Source: Massilia sp. PDC64
GTDB taxonomy: Bacteria > Pseudomonadota > Gammaproteobacteria > Burkholderiales > Burkholderiaceae_D
Direction of reading: 5' to 3'
NCBI RefSeq assembly: GCF_900101265.1
Contig: NZ_FMZS01000004.1
Coordinates: forward strand, 310,001-374,000
DNA: 64,000 nt
Part shown: positions 9,215-18,439 of the stretch, piece by piece
Numbering within the stretch: position 1 is the stretch's first letter
Layout: every line of letters begins with the position of its first letter
Notes under the pieces: model-generated
What the model was told of the DNA's origin: nothing
The model's database searches: none
What the model saw: the letters and a program-made list of their open reading frames with translations, nothing else
Translations under genes and position numbers: made by a program

Positions 9215-10162
9215 ATGTTTGCACATAACAAACGCCTGCAGTACACCGTGCGTGTCAGTGAACCGAATCCGGGGCTGGCCAACCTGATGCTGGAACAGTT
9301 CGGCGGCCCGCAGGGCGAGCTGGCCGCGGCCATGCGCTACTTCACCCAGGCCGTCAGCGAAGACGATCCGGGCCGCAAGGACATGCTGTTCGACATCGCG
9401 ACGGAAGAGCTGAGCCACCTCGAGGTGATCGGCCACATTGTCGCCATGCTCAACAAGGGCGCCAAGGGCGAGCTGGCCGAGGCCGTCGACACCGAGGCCG
9501 AGATGTACCGCAAGATCACCGGCGCCGGCAACGACAGCCACGTCACGCAGGTCCTGTACGGCGCCGGCACGCCGCTGGTCAACTCGGCCGGCGTGCCGTG
9601 GACCGCGGCCTACATCGACACGATCGGCGAGCCGACGGCCGACCTCCGCTCCAACATCGCCGCCGAGGCGCGCGCCAAGATCGTCTACGAGCGCCTGATC
9701 GCGCTGACCGACGACCCGGGCGTGAAAGAGGCGCTGGGCTTCCTGATGACCCGCGAGATCGCGCACCAGAAATCGTTCGAGAAGGCCCTGTACTCGATCC
9801 AGCCGAACTTCCCGGCCGGTAAGATGCCGGGCGACCCGCGCTTCGCGAACACGTATTTCAACATGTCGCAGGGTCCGGGCGAAATGCGCGGCTCCTGGAA
9901 CCAGGGCGAGAACTGGGACTTCGTCACGGACCGCGAGAAGCAGATGGCCGTCGACGGCGGCACGGGCGAGGCCGAAGTCAAGCTGCCGTCCAAGGACGTC
10001 GACGTCCTCAAGCAGATGGCCGAGCGCACGATGTCCGACCCGAACATCGATCCGCCGACCGGTGCGGAACTGGGCATGGGCAACCAGACCCTGGCTGACG
10101 GCATGACCGTGCAGCCGGGTGCGCAGCCGAGCCCGGGGGCGCCGAACCCGCCGTTGCACTGA
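9215..10162 (+). CDS. Manganese (non-heme) catalase
   Basis: The 315-residue protein dismutates hydrogen peroxide at a di-manganese centre. It has the family's paired helices with metal-binding residues: LAAAMRYFTQA, ATEELSHLEVIGHIVAML and TREIAHQKSFEKAL, and the conserved substrate-channel segments NSAGVPWTAAYI and RSNIAAEARAK. GGAGGAAT lies 7 nt before the ATG at 9215. The C-terminal tail is rich in Gly, Pro and Gln and probably flexible. It is divergent from the hemerythrin-like gene. Confidence 0.95.
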   Translation: MFAHNKRLQYTVRVSEPNPGLANLMLEQFGGPQGELAAAMRYFTQAVSEDDPGRKDMLFDIATEELSHLEVIGHIVAMLNKGAKGELAEAVDTEAEMYRKITGAGNDSHVTQVLYGAGTPLVNSAGVPWTAAYIDTIGEPTADLRSNIAAEARAKIVYERLIALTDDPGVKEALGFLMTREIAHQKSFEKALYSIQPNFPAGKMPGDPRFANTYFNMSQGPGEMRGSWNQGENWDFVTDREKQMAVDGGTGEAEVKLPSKDVDVLKQMAERTMSDPNIDPPTGAELGMGNQTLADGMTVQPGAQPSPGAPNPPLH

Positions 10163-10171
10163 CGCCTGTTA

Positions 10172-10250
10172 CGTCGTCCCCGCACAGGCGGGGACCCAAG
10201 TTTCGCGGCTCAGCCGAAGAAATTGGGCTCCCGCCTGCGCGGGAGCGACG
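10172..10250. repeat. REP-like pair of inverted repeats
   Basis: Two imperfectly palindromic units of about 28 bp (10172-10199 and 10223-10250) face each other, with cores of the form CCCCGC-ACAG-GCGGGG and CTCCCGC-CTGC-GCGGGAG. This is the layout of REP/BIME-type elements common in Oxalobacteraceae and Pseudomonas intergenic regions. Translated in one frame they give the well-known spurious VPAQAGTQ peptide, so upstream extensions of the next gene through it are not real. Confidence 0.75.
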
Positions 10251-10280
10251 GTGTTTTCATCTCCGTCACCGAGCCCGCTC

Positions 10281-11195
10281 ATGGATTCACCCCTGATCAA
10301 ACCCGCTTCACTCAGCTGGATGCTGCGCCCCCGCCGCCTGGCCGGCTGTGCCCTGTGCATCCTCGGCTGCATCGTGCTGCTGTTCTCCGGCTTCGGCTAT
10401 CTCGCCGGCCTGCTGCAGGACGTGCCCCACGTGCGCGGCGCACTGGTCGGCGGCGCCACCGCGGCCGCGGCGACGGCGCTCGGTACCCTGCCCATCCTGC
10501 TGTCACAGAATTTTTCCAATCGTACCTACGACTGCTTCCTCGGCTTCGGCGGCGGCGTCATGCTGGGCGCGACCGCATTCTCGCTCGTGATCCCCGCGCT
10601 GGCCGCCGCCAAGACGGGCGGGGCCGGTAACTGGGGCGCGAGCCTGTCCGTCGGCGCCGGCATCATGGCCGGGGCGGCGCTGCTGCTCGTACTCGACCGC
10701 TGCATCTCCACCGACGGCATCCTCGCGCACGACGATCCCCGCACCGCACATTCCCTGAAACGCGCGTGGCTGTTCGTGTGGGCCGTCGCCCTGCACAACC
10801 TGCCGGAAGGCCTCGCGATCGGGGTCGCGTATGCGGGCGTGGACGTCGAGAAGGCCAATTCGCTGGCCACCGGCATCTCGATCCAGGACGTGCCCGAAGG
10901 GCTCGTCGTCGCGCTGGCCCTGCGCACCGTCGGCTATGGACGGGGCCTGTCGGCGGCGCTGGGCGTCGCGTCCGGCCTGATCGAGCCGGTGGCCGCGATT
11001 GCCGGCGCCGTCCTGATCGGCATCTCCGCCGGCATGCTGCCGTTCGCGCTGGCCGCCGCGGCGGGCGCCATGCTGTTCGTGATCGTCAACGACGTCGTGC
11101 CGGAAGCGCAGCAGAACGGCAACGGCACGTGGGCCAGCGTGGCCCTCGTCTTCGGCTTCATCCTCATGACGGTGCTCGATACGGCCCTCGGCTGA
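10281..11195 (+). CDS. ZIP-family metal transporter
   Basis: The 304-residue membrane protein has about eight hydrophobic segments and the ZIP metal-binding motifs HNLPEGLAIG and QDVPEGLVV in the fourth and fifth membrane helices. It should import zinc or other divalent metals into the cytoplasm. The ATG at 10281 is the first start after the REP-like repeat; its Shine-Dalgarno is poor, and ATG 10320 (MLRPRRLAG) is an alternative. The upstream gene is a manganese catalase, so manganese supply is possible, but that is inference. A second ZIP member lies at 25414-26178. Confidence 0.87.
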   Translation: MDSPLIKPASLSWMLRPRRLAGCALCILGCIVLLFSGFGYLAGLLQDVPHVRGALVGGATAAAATALGTLPILLSQNFSNRTYDCFLGFGGGVMLGATAFSLVIPALAAAKTGGAGNWGASLSVGAGIMAGAALLLVLDRCISTDGILAHDDPRTAHSLKRAWLFVWAVALHNLPEGLAIGVAYAGVDVEKANSLATGISIQDVPEGLVVALALRTVGYGRGLSAALGVASGLIEPVAAIAGAVLIGISAGMLPFALAAAAGAMLFVIVNDVVPEAQQNGNGTWASVALVFGFILMTVLDTALG

Positions 11196-11307
11196 TACCG
11201 AAATCGCAATCGCCTGCCTGTTTTATTTCATTGGTGGCACCCACCCGTATTGCCTAAGCTGGTGGCGGGTACAACCCATCCGTATAAATAAAACACAGGA
11301 GACTCAC

Positions 11308-12675
11308 ATGTTCAAACAGCTGCTGGCAGCGTGCTGCCTCGCGCTCGGCTGCGTTTCGGCCGGGGCCATCGACCTGGCCGGCGTGACCAACGCCCACGAC
11401 CCGGGCACCATCACCAAGGACGGCGACACGTACTTCAATTTCACGACAGGCACCGGCATCTGGTATTCCACGTCGAAGGACCTCAAGACGTGGGCGGCGG
11501 GCCCGGGCCCCGTGTTCGCGACCCCGCCGGCGTGGGTCACGCAAAAGATCCCGAATTTCTCCGGCTCGTACTGGGCGCCGGACGTGATCCAGATGAACGG
11601 CTATTACTACCTGTACTACTCGGTGTCGTCGTTCGGCACGTCGTCGTCCGCGATCGGCGTGGCCAGGAGCGCGTCGCTGAAGAACCCGAGCTGGCAGGAC
11701 CTCGGCATCGTCGTGCAGTCCTACGGCGGCAGCGCCGAGATCAATGCCATCGACCCCGCGCTGTTCCGCGACCATGACGGCAAGGTCTATTTGAGCTACG
11801 GCTCGTTCTTCGGCGGGATCGGCCTGGCCGAGATCGACCAGTCCACGGGCAAGCTGGCCGGCAGCGTGACGACGATCTGGGGCGGCGGCGGCAAGGACAT
11901 CGAGGCGCCTTACATCACGCGCGACGGCGGCTATTACTATCTGTTCGTGAACCGCGGCAGCTGCTGCCATGGCGTCGACTCCACCTATTACGTGGAAGTG
12001 CAGCGCGCCACGAACATCCGCGGACCCTACAGCGGCACGCGGACGATCCTGCCGGTCACGGACGGCAAGTACCGCGGCCCCGGCCACATCGCGGACCTGC
12101 GCCAGGACGGCTGCCACTTCGTCTCCACGCACTACTACGACCTGACCGACAACGGCAACGCAAAGCTGGACATCCAGCGCATGACGTACAGCGCCGGCTG
12201 GCCGGTCCTGACCCGCAACTTCACGGACTTCGCCGGCTGCGGCGGCATCAGCGACGGCGTGTATGCGTTCAAGTCGCGCCTGTCGGGCAAGGTCTTCGGC
12301 GTGGCGGGCGGATCGACGGCGGACGGCGCGCTCGTGCAGCAGTCGACGGACGTCAACGCGCGCTACCAGCAGTGGTACGTGATCGGTCACGGCGACGGCT
12401 ACTACAGCATCATCAACGCGAACAGCCTGAAGAGCCTGGACGACTTCGACAACTCCACGACCGCCGGCACGAACATCGCGCAGTGGGGCTACTGGGCCGG
12501 ACAGGGGCAGCAATGGCGCTTCGCGAGCCCGGCCGCCGGCTATTACACGGTCGCGAACCAGCTTTCGGGCATGGTGCTGGACGTGCAGAACAAGAGCACG
12601 GCCGATGGCGCGCAGATCATCCAGTACCCGTCCAACGGCGGCTCCAACCAGCAGTGGTCGCTGATCCGCCGGTGA
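11308..12675 (+). CDS. Secreted GH43-family arabinanase-like enzyme with ricin-type lectin domain
   Basis: The 455-residue protein has a signal peptide (about 1-20), a five-bladed propeller catalytic domain (about 25-320) and a C-terminal ricin-B/CBM13-like domain (about 320-455) with repeated QQW motifs (YQQWYV, GQQWRF, NQQWSL). The three GH43 carboxylates are visible: Asp in NAHDPGTI (base), Asp in NAIDPALF, and Glu in KDIEAPYI (acid); SYWAPDV is also typical. Endo-arabinanase or arabinofuranosidase action on plant arabinan is likely. AGGAGACTCAC precedes the ATG. Its own terminator follows. Confidence 0.9.
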   Translation: MFKQLLAACCLALGCVSAGAIDLAGVTNAHDPGTITKDGDTYFNFTTGTGIWYSTSKDLKTWAAGPGPVFATPPAWVTQKIPNFSGSYWAPDVIQMNGYYYLYYSVSSFGTSSSAIGVARSASLKNPSWQDLGIVVQSYGGSAEINAIDPALFRDHDGKVYLSYGSFFGGIGLAEIDQSTGKLAGSVTTIWGGGGKDIEAPYITRDGGYYYLFVNRGSCCHGVDSTYYVEVQRATNIRGPYSGTRTILPVTDGKYRGPGHIADLRQDGCHFVSTHYYDLTDNGNAKLDIQRMTYSAGWPVLTRNFTDFAGCGGISDGVYAFKSRLSGKVFGVAGGSTADGALVQQSTDVNARYQQWYVIGHGDGYYSIINANSLKSLDDFDNSTTAGTNIAQWGYWAGQGQQWRFASPAAGYYTVANQLSGMVLDVQNKSTADGAQIIQYPSNGGSNQQWSLIRR

Positions 12676-12692
12676 CCGCGCACTGAGCGGCA

Positions 12693-12722
12693 GGGCGCAC
12701 GCGTGTGACGTGCGCCCGTTTT
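12693..12722 (+). terminator. Rho-independent terminator of the GH43 gene
   Basis: A perfect 9-bp stem, GGGCGCACG (12693-12701) with CGTGCGCCC (12709-12717), has a 7-nt loop and is followed by GTTTT. Confidence 0.85.
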
Positions 12723-12741
12723 GCCGTCGTACATTCGTAAC

Positions 12742-12789
12742 AATTCGGGGTCAGAGCACATTTTTCGAAAAGTGCTCTGACCCCGAATT
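12742..12789. repeat. Perfect 18-bp-arm palindromic repeat element
   Basis: AATTCGGGGTCAGAGCAC (12742-12759) is repeated exactly inverted at 12772-12789. The 12-nt centre is itself almost palindromic (TTTTCGAAAA). A core of the GGGGTCAGAGCAC type recurs as an intergenic repeat in several proteobacteria, where it is associated with RAYT/Y1-type transposases (from general knowledge). No transposase is nearby here. Confidence 0.8.
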
Positions 12790-12826
12790 TTCCCGGAAAC
12801 GGGGTTTGACCGCGAAGTCCGGCAAC

Positions 12827-12854
12827 AAAAAAAAGCCCCGGGGGTACCGGGGCT
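12827..12854 (-). terminator. Rho-independent terminator of the leftward MFS gene
   Basis: AGCCCCGG (12834-12841) pairs with CCGGGGCT (12847-12854). On the minus strand the stem is followed by a run of eight T residues. It lies 24 bp past the stop codon of the MFS gene. Confidence 0.9.
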
Positions 12855-12878
12855 CAAGCTCTGCTATATATATGTCGC

Positions 12879-14225
12879 TCAGTTGCGGATCTCGAGGGCC
12901 CGGTTCAGGCTCAACGCGGCCAGCGAGCCGACGGCGCCGGACAGCAGGTACAGGCTGACGTAGCCGAGACCGAAGTTGGCGGCCAGGCCCAGCGCGACGA
13001 GCGGGGCGAACGCGGCGCCGACCAGCCAGGCGAGGTCCGACGTCAGGGCCGCGCCCGTGTAGCGGTATTGCGGCAGGAAGTTCGACGTCACCGCGCCAGC
13101 GGCCTGGCCGTACGACAGGCCCAGCAGCAGGAAGCCCACGAGGATGAACGTGTTCTGGCCGGCCACGCCGCCGTCCATCAGGGTCGGGATGAAGCCGGAG
13201 AACAGGGCGATCAGTGCGGCCAGCGTGCCCAGCGTGTTGCGGCGGCCGAACTTGTCGGCGATGATGCCCGACGCCAGCACGCCGACGATGCCCAGGCCCG
13301 CGCCCATCATCTGGACTTGGAGGAATTCGGCCATCGACCGGGTATCGTACAGCTGGATCCAGGACAGCGGGAACACGGTGACAAGGTGGAACAGCGCATA
13401 GCTGCACAGGGCGGCGAGGGCGCCGATGACGATGTTCGTGCCCTGGTTGCCGATCACTTCGCGGGCCGGGGCCGGATCCAGCTCATGCTCGTCGAGCAGG
13501 TGGGTATAGTCCGGCGTCGAGACGAGGCGCAGGCGGGCGAAGAGGGCGACCACGTTGATCGCGAAGGCGACGTAGAACGGATACCGCCAGCCCCAGACGA
13601 GGAAATCGTCCTGCGACAGCTCGGCCATCATGTAGGAGAACAGCCCGGCCGCGATGATGAATCCCGTTGGTGCGCCAAGTTGTCCCAACATGGCGTACCA
13701 TCCACGCTTGTTTTGCGGCGCATTCAGCGCGAGCAGCGACGGCAGCCCGTCCCATGACCCGCCCTGGGCGACGCCCTGGCCGATGCGCAGGATGGCGAGG
13801 GCGACGATGGACCACTCGCCCCAGCGCGAATACGTCGGCAGCATCGAGATGGCGACCGTGGCGGAGCCCATCAGGAAGAGGGCGATGGTCAGCTTGATTT
13901 CGCGACTGTAATGACGCTGGATGACCATGAAGAACAGCGACGCGATCGGCCTTGCCACATAGGCCAGTGCAAAGATTGCAAAGGAATAAAGAGTACCTTC
14001 AAGCCGGTCCGCGAACGGGAAGAACACGGCGGGGAACACGAGCACCGAAGCGATCGCGTAAACAAAGAAGTCGAAGTATTCGGAAGCGCGGCCGATGACG
14101 ACGCCGACCGCGATCTCGCTTGGGGCAATTTTCGTGTCCCGAGTGTTGATGTTCCGGGCCCCGGAGTGGGGTGCTGTGATGGGAGCGGCTCCTGCGCCGC
14201 CGTAGGTATTCGGGGTACCTTGCAT
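12879..14225 (-). CDS. MFS transporter, metabolite:proton symporter (MHS) type
   Basis: The 448-residue protein has twelve hydrophobic segments and the sugar/metabolite-porter pattern of the MHS group: GRASEYFDFFVYAIASVLVF at the first helix, RIGQGVAQGGSWDGLPSLLA, and the loop motif DKFGRRNT. Such carriers import carboxylates, shikimate, proline/betaine or aromatic acids with protons; the substrate here is unknown. GGAGACGAAGAC lies before the ATG at 14225. It is divergent from cyoA. A related carrier is encoded at 40447-41745 (compare GWYAMLGQLGAPTG with AWYGMFPQLGAPIG). Confidence 0.88.
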   Translation of the reverse strand: MQGTPNTYGGAGAAPITAPHSGARNINTRDTKIAPSEIAVGVVIGRASEYFDFFVYAIASVLVFPAVFFPFADRLEGTLYSFAIFALAYVARPIASLFFMVIQRHYSREIKLTIALFLMGSATVAISMLPTYSRWGEWSIVALAILRIGQGVAQGGSWDGLPSLLALNAPQNKRGWYAMLGQLGAPTGFIIAAGLFSYMMAELSQDDFLVWGWRYPFYVAFAINVVALFARLRLVSTPDYTHLLDEHELDPAPAREVIGNQGTNIVIGALAALCSYALFHLVTVFPLSWIQLYDTRSMAEFLQVQMMGAGLGIVGVLASGIIADKFGRRNTLGTLAALIALFSGFIPTLMDGGVAGQNTFILVGFLLLGLSYGQAAGAVTSNFLPQYRYTGAALTSDLAWLVGAAFAPLVALGLAANFGLGYVSLYLLSGAVGSLAALSLNRALEIRN

Positions 14226-14326
14226 GTCTTCGTCTCCTTATCAGCCGACGGCTTTTGGACCCTCACGATGCAGCCGTATGGAACAGGGTAGGACAAAACG
14301 TCCAATCGCCAAACGCACGCCGTTGG

Positions 14327-14360
14327 CGTTACATTAGCATGTTATTTTTCCCATGTAACG
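14327..14360. promoter_or_regulatory. Inverted repeat just upstream of cyoA
   Basis: CGTTACAT (14327-14334) is repeated inverted as ATGTAACG (14353-14360), 13 bp before the cyoA start. The position in the leader suits an operator or a translation-affecting hairpin. No known regulator is assigned. Confidence 0.35.
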
Positions 14361-14372
14361 TAAAACACAAGC

Positions 14373-15398
14373 ATGATTCCTAAGACCCTCCGTCGCGGAA
14401 TGTTCCTCTCTCCACTGTTAGCAGCGCTGGCTGGCTGTAATACGGTGGTGATGAACCCTTCCGGTGACATCGCCAAGCAAGAGGCGCAACTGATCATCGT
14501 TTCGGTGGTCCTGATGCTCCTGATTATCGTCCCCGTCATGTTCCTGATCATCTGGTTCGCGTACAAATACCGCGCCAGCAACACGGAAGCGGCCTACGAA
14601 CCGGACTGGGACCACTCCACCAAGCTGGAACTCGTCATCTGGGGCGCGCCCCTGCTGATCATCATCGTGCTGGGTCTCGTGACCTGGATCTCGACGCACA
14701 AGCTCGATCCCTACCGTCCGCTGGACCGCATCGCCGAAGGGCGTCCGATCCCGGCGTCCGCGAAGCCGCTGGTCATCCAGGCCGTGGCGATGGACTGGAA
14801 ATGGCTGTTCATCTATCCGGAGCAGGGCATCGCCACGGTCAATGAACTGGTCGTGCCGGTCGACGTGCCGCTGCGCTTCAAGGTCAGCGCGACGTCGGTC
14901 ATGAACGCGTTCTACGTGCCGGAACTGGCGGGCATGGTCTACGGCATGCCGGGCATGGAAATCACGCTGAACGCGGTGCAGAACAAGCCTGTGACGTCGG
15001 TCGGCTTCTCGTCGAACTACAGCGGCGCCGGCTATTCGGACATGCGCTTCGGCTACCGCGGCGTCGCGCAAGGCGATTTCGACGCCTGGGTGCAGTCGAC
15101 CAAGGCCGCCGGCGGCGGCAAGCTGGATCGCGCCAACTACCTCGTGCTCGAAAAGCCGAGCATCAAGGAGCCGGTGCGCCGTTACGCGGCCGTCGACGAC
15201 GACCTCTACTATCGCATCCTGAACCGCTGCGTCACCGACGGCGTCGTGTGCCAGGACAAGATGATGAACGACGACGCCAAAAAGGCCCGCGAAATGGCCG
15301 TTGCGCGTTACTCGCCCCAACAAGCGGCAACGACCCGCCTGGCCCAGGCCAACGGCGAAGTCTGCACTACGCCCAATGATTCTGTGAAGAAGAAGTAA
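14373..15398 (+). CDS. cyoA: Cytochrome bo-type ubiquinol oxidase subunit II
   Basis: The 341-residue subunit has a lipoprotein signal (LAALAGC, Cys22), two membrane helices (about 45-68 and 88-112) and a periplasmic cupredoxin domain. It lacks the CuA ligands, since the region reads [20 protein letters not shown], as expected for quinol rather than cytochrome c oxidases. It is the first gene of a packed cyoABCD-SURF1-regBA run; cyoB starts 2 bp after its stop. The start codon has only a weak Shine-Dalgarno. Confidence 0.95.
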   Translation: MIPKTLRRGMFLSPLLAALAGCNTVVMNPSGDIAKQEAQLIIVSVVLMLLIIVPVMFLIIWFAYKYRASNTEAAYEPDWDHSTKLELVIWGAPLLIIIVLGLVTWISTHKLDPYRPLDRIAEGRPIPASAKPLVIQAVAMDWKWLFIYPEQGIATVNELVVPVDVPLRFKVSATSVMNAFYVPELAGMVYGMPGMEITLNAVQNKPVTSVGFSSNYSGAGYSDMRFGYRGVAQGDFDAWVQSTKAAGGGKLDRANYLVLEKPSIKEPVRRYAAVDDDLYYRILNRCVTDGVVCQDKMMNDDAKKAREMAVARYSPQQAATTRLAQANGEVCTTPNDSVKKK

Positions 15399-15400
15399 TC

Positions 15401-17404
15401 ATGCACGAGCAATTTGACTTAGCGAAGTTGATCTTCGGTCGGCTCAGCTGGGAAGCGATTCCCTACCACGAGCCGATCCTGATCGGTACCTTTATCATGG
15501 TGGCCCTGGGCGGCATTGCCCTGTTGGCCGTCCTCACCAAGTTCAAGCTGTGGGGCTATCTCTGGAAAGAGTGGTTCACCAGCATCGACCACAAGAAGAT
15601 CGGCATCATGTACATGGTGCTGGGTCTGATCATGTTCCTGCGCGGCTTTGCCGACGCACTGATGATGCGCGCCCAGCAGGCGTTCTCGTTCGGCGATTCG
15701 CACGGCTTCCTGCCGCCGCACCACTACGACCAGGTCTTCACCGCCCACGGCGTGATCATGATCTTCTTCGTGGCGATGCCGTTCGTGACGGGCCTGATGA
15801 ACTACGTGGTGCCGCTGCAGATCGGCGCGCGCGACGTGGCGTTCCCGTTCCTGAACAACTTCTCGTTCTGGATGACGACTGCCGGCGCGATCCTCGTGAT
15901 GGCCTCGCTGTTCGTCGGTGAATTCGCCCGTACCGGCTGGCTGGCGTTCCCGCCGCTGTCCGGCATCCTGGCGAGCCCGGACGTGGGGGTCGACTACTAC
16001 ATCTGGTCATTGCAGGTGGCGGGTGTCGGCACATTGCTGTCAGGCGTGAACCTGGTCGTCACCATCATCAAGATGCGCGCCCCGGGCATGGACCTGATGA
16101 AGATGCCGGTGTTCACCTGGACCGCCCTGTGCACCAACATCCTGATCGTGATGGCGTTCCCGATCCTGACCGCGACGCTGGCCATGCTGGGCCTCGACCG
16201 CCTGTTCGACACGCACTTCTTCACGAACGAACTGGGCGGCAACGCCATGATGTACGTGAACCTGATCTGGATCTGGGGCCACCCGGAGGTGTACATCCTG
16301 ATCCTGCCGGCGTTCGGCATCTACTCGGAAGTCGTCGCGACGTTCTGCAACAAGCGCCTGTTCGGCTACACCTCGATGGTGTACGCGACGGTCGTGATCA
16401 TGGTCCTCTCGTACCTCGTGTGGCTGCACCACTTCTTCACGATGGGTTCGGGCGCGAGCGTGAACTCGTTCTTCGGCATCACCACGATGATCATCTCGAT
16501 CCCGACGGGCGCGAAGATCTTCAACTGGCTGTTCACCATGTACAAGGGCCGCATCCGCTATGAACTGCCGATGATGTGGACCGTGTCGTTCATGATCACC
16601 TTCATCATCGGCGGCATGACCGGCGTGATGCTGGCGGTGCCGTCGGCCGACTTCGTGCTGCACAACTCGCTGTTCCTGATCGCCCACTTCCACAACGTGA
16701 TCATCGGCGGCGTGCTGTTCGGCCTGTTCGCTGGCGTCAACTACTGGTGGCCGAAGATGTTCGGCTTCAAGCTGGACCGCAAGTGGGGCGTGTACTCGTT
16801 CTGGCTGTGGTCGATCGGCTTCTGGGTCGCGTTCACCCCGCCGTACATCCTGGGCTTCATGGGCGTGACCCGCCGCATGAGCCACTTCGACGATCCGTCG
16901 ATCCACTACCTGTTCCAGATCTCGCTGGTCGGTACGCTGATGATCGCCGCCGGTATCGGCTGCCTGCTGATGCAGATCTTCGTGTCGATCATGAACCGCA
17001 AGCAGCTGGCCGACGTCACGGGCGACCCGTGGAACGGCCGTACGCTGGAATGGTCGACGTCGTCGCCGCCGCCGGACTACAACTTCGCGTTCACCCCGGT
17101 CGTGCACGACAACGATTCGTGGGCCGACATGAAGAAGAACGGCTACATGCGTCCGCTGAAGGACTTCGTGGCGATCCACATGCCGAAGAACACGTGGGCC
17201 GGTCCGGTCATCCCGGGCATCACGTTCCTGATGGCGTTCGGCATCATCTGGCACATGTGGCTGCTGGTCGGCGTAACGTTCATCGCGATGCTCGCCGTCT
17301 CCATCTACCACACGTTCGATTACAAACGCGACTTCTACATCCCGGCGGACGAAGTGACCCGTACGGAAGAAGAACGCACCCGTTTGCTGGAAGCCCATGT
17401 CTGA
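15401..17404 (+). CDS. cyoB: Cytochrome bo-type ubiquinol oxidase subunit I
   Basis: This 667-residue catalytic subunit of the heme-copper quinol oxidase reduces O2 to water and pumps protons. Heme and copper ligands are visible: [11 protein letters not shown] (low-spin heme), [10 protein letters not shown] (CuB His and the cross-linked Tyr), WLHHFFTMG (CuB His pair) and [11 protein letters not shown] (heme ligands). The N-terminal extra helix and extended C-terminus match CyoB length. Its TGA lies within the start of cyoC. Confidence 0.98.
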   Translation: MHEQFDLAKLIFGRLSWEAIPYHEPILIGTFIMVALGGIALLAVLTKFKLWGYLWKEWFTSIDHKKIGIMYMVLGLIMFLRGFADALMMRAQQAFSFGDSHGFLPPHHYDQVFTAHGVIMIFFVAMPFVTGLMNYVVPLQIGARDVAFPFLNNFSFWMTTAGAILVMASLFVGEFARTGWLAFPPLSGILASPDVGVDYYIWSLQVAGVGTLLSGVNLVVTIIKMRAPGMDLMKMPVFTWTALCTNILIVMAFPILTATLAMLGLDRLFDTHFFTNELGGNAMMYVNLIWIWGHPEVYILILPAFGIYSEVVATFCNKRLFGYTSMVYATVVIMVLSYLVWLHHFFTMGSGASVNSFFGITTMIISIPTGAKIFNWLFTMYKGRIRYELPMMWTVSFMITFIIGGMTGVMLAVPSADFVLHNSLFLIAHFHNVIIGGVLFGLFAGVNYWWPKMFGFKLDRKWGVYSFWLWSIGFWVAFTPPYILGFMGVTRRMSHFDDPSIHYLFQISLVGTLMIAAGIGCLLMQIFVSIMNRKQLADVTGDPWNGRTLEWSTSSPPPDYNFAFTPVVHDNDSWADMKKNGYMRPLKDFVAIHMPKNTWAGPVIPGITFLMAFGIIWHMWLLVGVTFIAMLAVSIYHTFDYKRDFYIPADEVTRTEEERTRLLEAHV

Positions 17405-18032
17405 GATTAACGTAACCCACGCCGGCGCCGCGAGCGCCGACCCCAGCTCGCGCTACTACGTGCGCGAGCACCATCCGGAGAACGGCACGCTGCTGGGCTT
17501 CTGGATCTACCTGATGAGCGACTGCCTCATCTTCGCCTGCCTGTTCGCGACCTATGCCGTCCTGGGCCGCAACTACGCGGGCGGCCCGTCCGGCGCCGAG
17601 ATCTTCGAGCTGCCGACCGTGGCACTGAACACGGCGTTCCTGCTGTTCTCGTCGATCACGTACGGCTTCGCGATGCTGGCCGCGCAGAAGAAGAACGTCA
17701 AAGGCACGCTCGTCTGGCTCGCCATCACCGGCGTGCTGGGCGCCTGCTTCCTGTACCTGGAACTGGACGAGTTCGCGCACCTGATCCACGAAGGCTACGG
17801 TCCGTGGCGTTCGGGCTTCCTGACCGCGTTCTTCTCGCTGGTCGGCACGCACGGCCTGCACGTGACCTTCGGTATCGTGTGGCTCGTCACGCTGATGTTC
17901 CAGGTCGGTAAGCACGGCATCCACGCCGCCAACTACCGCCGCCTCGCCTGCCTGTCGATGTTCTGGCACTTCCTGGACGTCATCTGGATCGGCGTGTTCA
18001 CCTATGTTTATCTGATGGGAGTCCTGCCATGA
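17397..18032 (+). CDS. cyoC: Cytochrome bo-type ubiquinol oxidase subunit III
   Basis: The 211-residue protein has five predicted membrane helices and typical family sequence ([51 protein letters not shown]). It is the structural subunit III of the quinol oxidase. It overlaps cyoB by 8 bp and cyoD by 4 bp (ATGA), so translation is coupled. Confidence 0.96.
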   Translation: MSEINVTHAGAASADPSSRYYVREHHPENGTLLGFWIYLMSDCLIFACLFATYAVLGRNYAGGPSGAEIFELPTVALNTAFLLFSSITYGFAMLAAQKKNVKGTLVWLAITGVLGACFLYLELDEFAHLIHEGYGPWRSGFLTAFFSLVGTHGLHVTFGIVWLVTLMFQVGKHGIHAANYRRLACLSMFWHFLDVIWIGVFTYVYLMGVLP

Positions 18033-18439
18033 GCGATCACCACCACGCCCACGGCCACGACCATGGCCATGGCCACCACGACGACGAACTGCACGCCCAC
18101 GGCAGCTTCAAGGATTACACGATCGGTTTCATCCTGTCCGTGATCCTGACGGCGATCCCGTTCTGGCTGGTGATGACCCACCAGCTGGCACCGGGTACGA
18201 CCAAGTTCGTGATCCTCGGCTTCGCGGCCGTCCAGGTCGTCGTGCACATGATCTACTTCCTACACATGAACTCGAAGTCGGAAGGCGGCTGGAACATGAT
18301 GGCGCTGATCCTCACGGCCATCCTGCTGTTCATCGTCCTGACCGGCTCGATCTGGGTCATGTACCACATGAACGCCAACATGATGCCCAACATGGGCAAT
18401 GACGGCGGTTCGGTACACGGCATGCACGACATGCAGTAA
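18029..18439 (+). CDS. cyoD: Cytochrome bo-type ubiquinol oxidase subunit IV, histidine-rich N-terminus
   Basis: The 136-residue protein has three membrane helices and the CyoD core (SFKDYTIGFILSVILTAIPF, VHMIYFLHMNSKSEGGWNM). Unusually, the first 25 residues contain about ten histidines in an HxHGH pattern, which could bind metal. The C-terminal tail is Met- and His-rich (HMNANMMPNMGN, HGMHDMQ). CyoD assists CuB insertion or complex assembly in E. coli; a metal-binding role for the tails here is inference. Confidence 0.93.
   Translation: MSDHHHAHGHDHGHGHHDDELHAHGSFKDYTIGFILSVILTAIPFWLVMTHQLAPGTTKFVILGFAAVQVVVHMIYFLHMNSKSEGGWNMMALILTAILLFIVLTGSIWVMYHMNANMMPNMGNDGGSVHGMHDMQ

Noticed and set aside
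10119..10280. A 54-residue N-terminal extension of the ZIP transporter
   Set aside because: The extension is a translation of the REP-like repeat and overlaps the end of the catalase gene.
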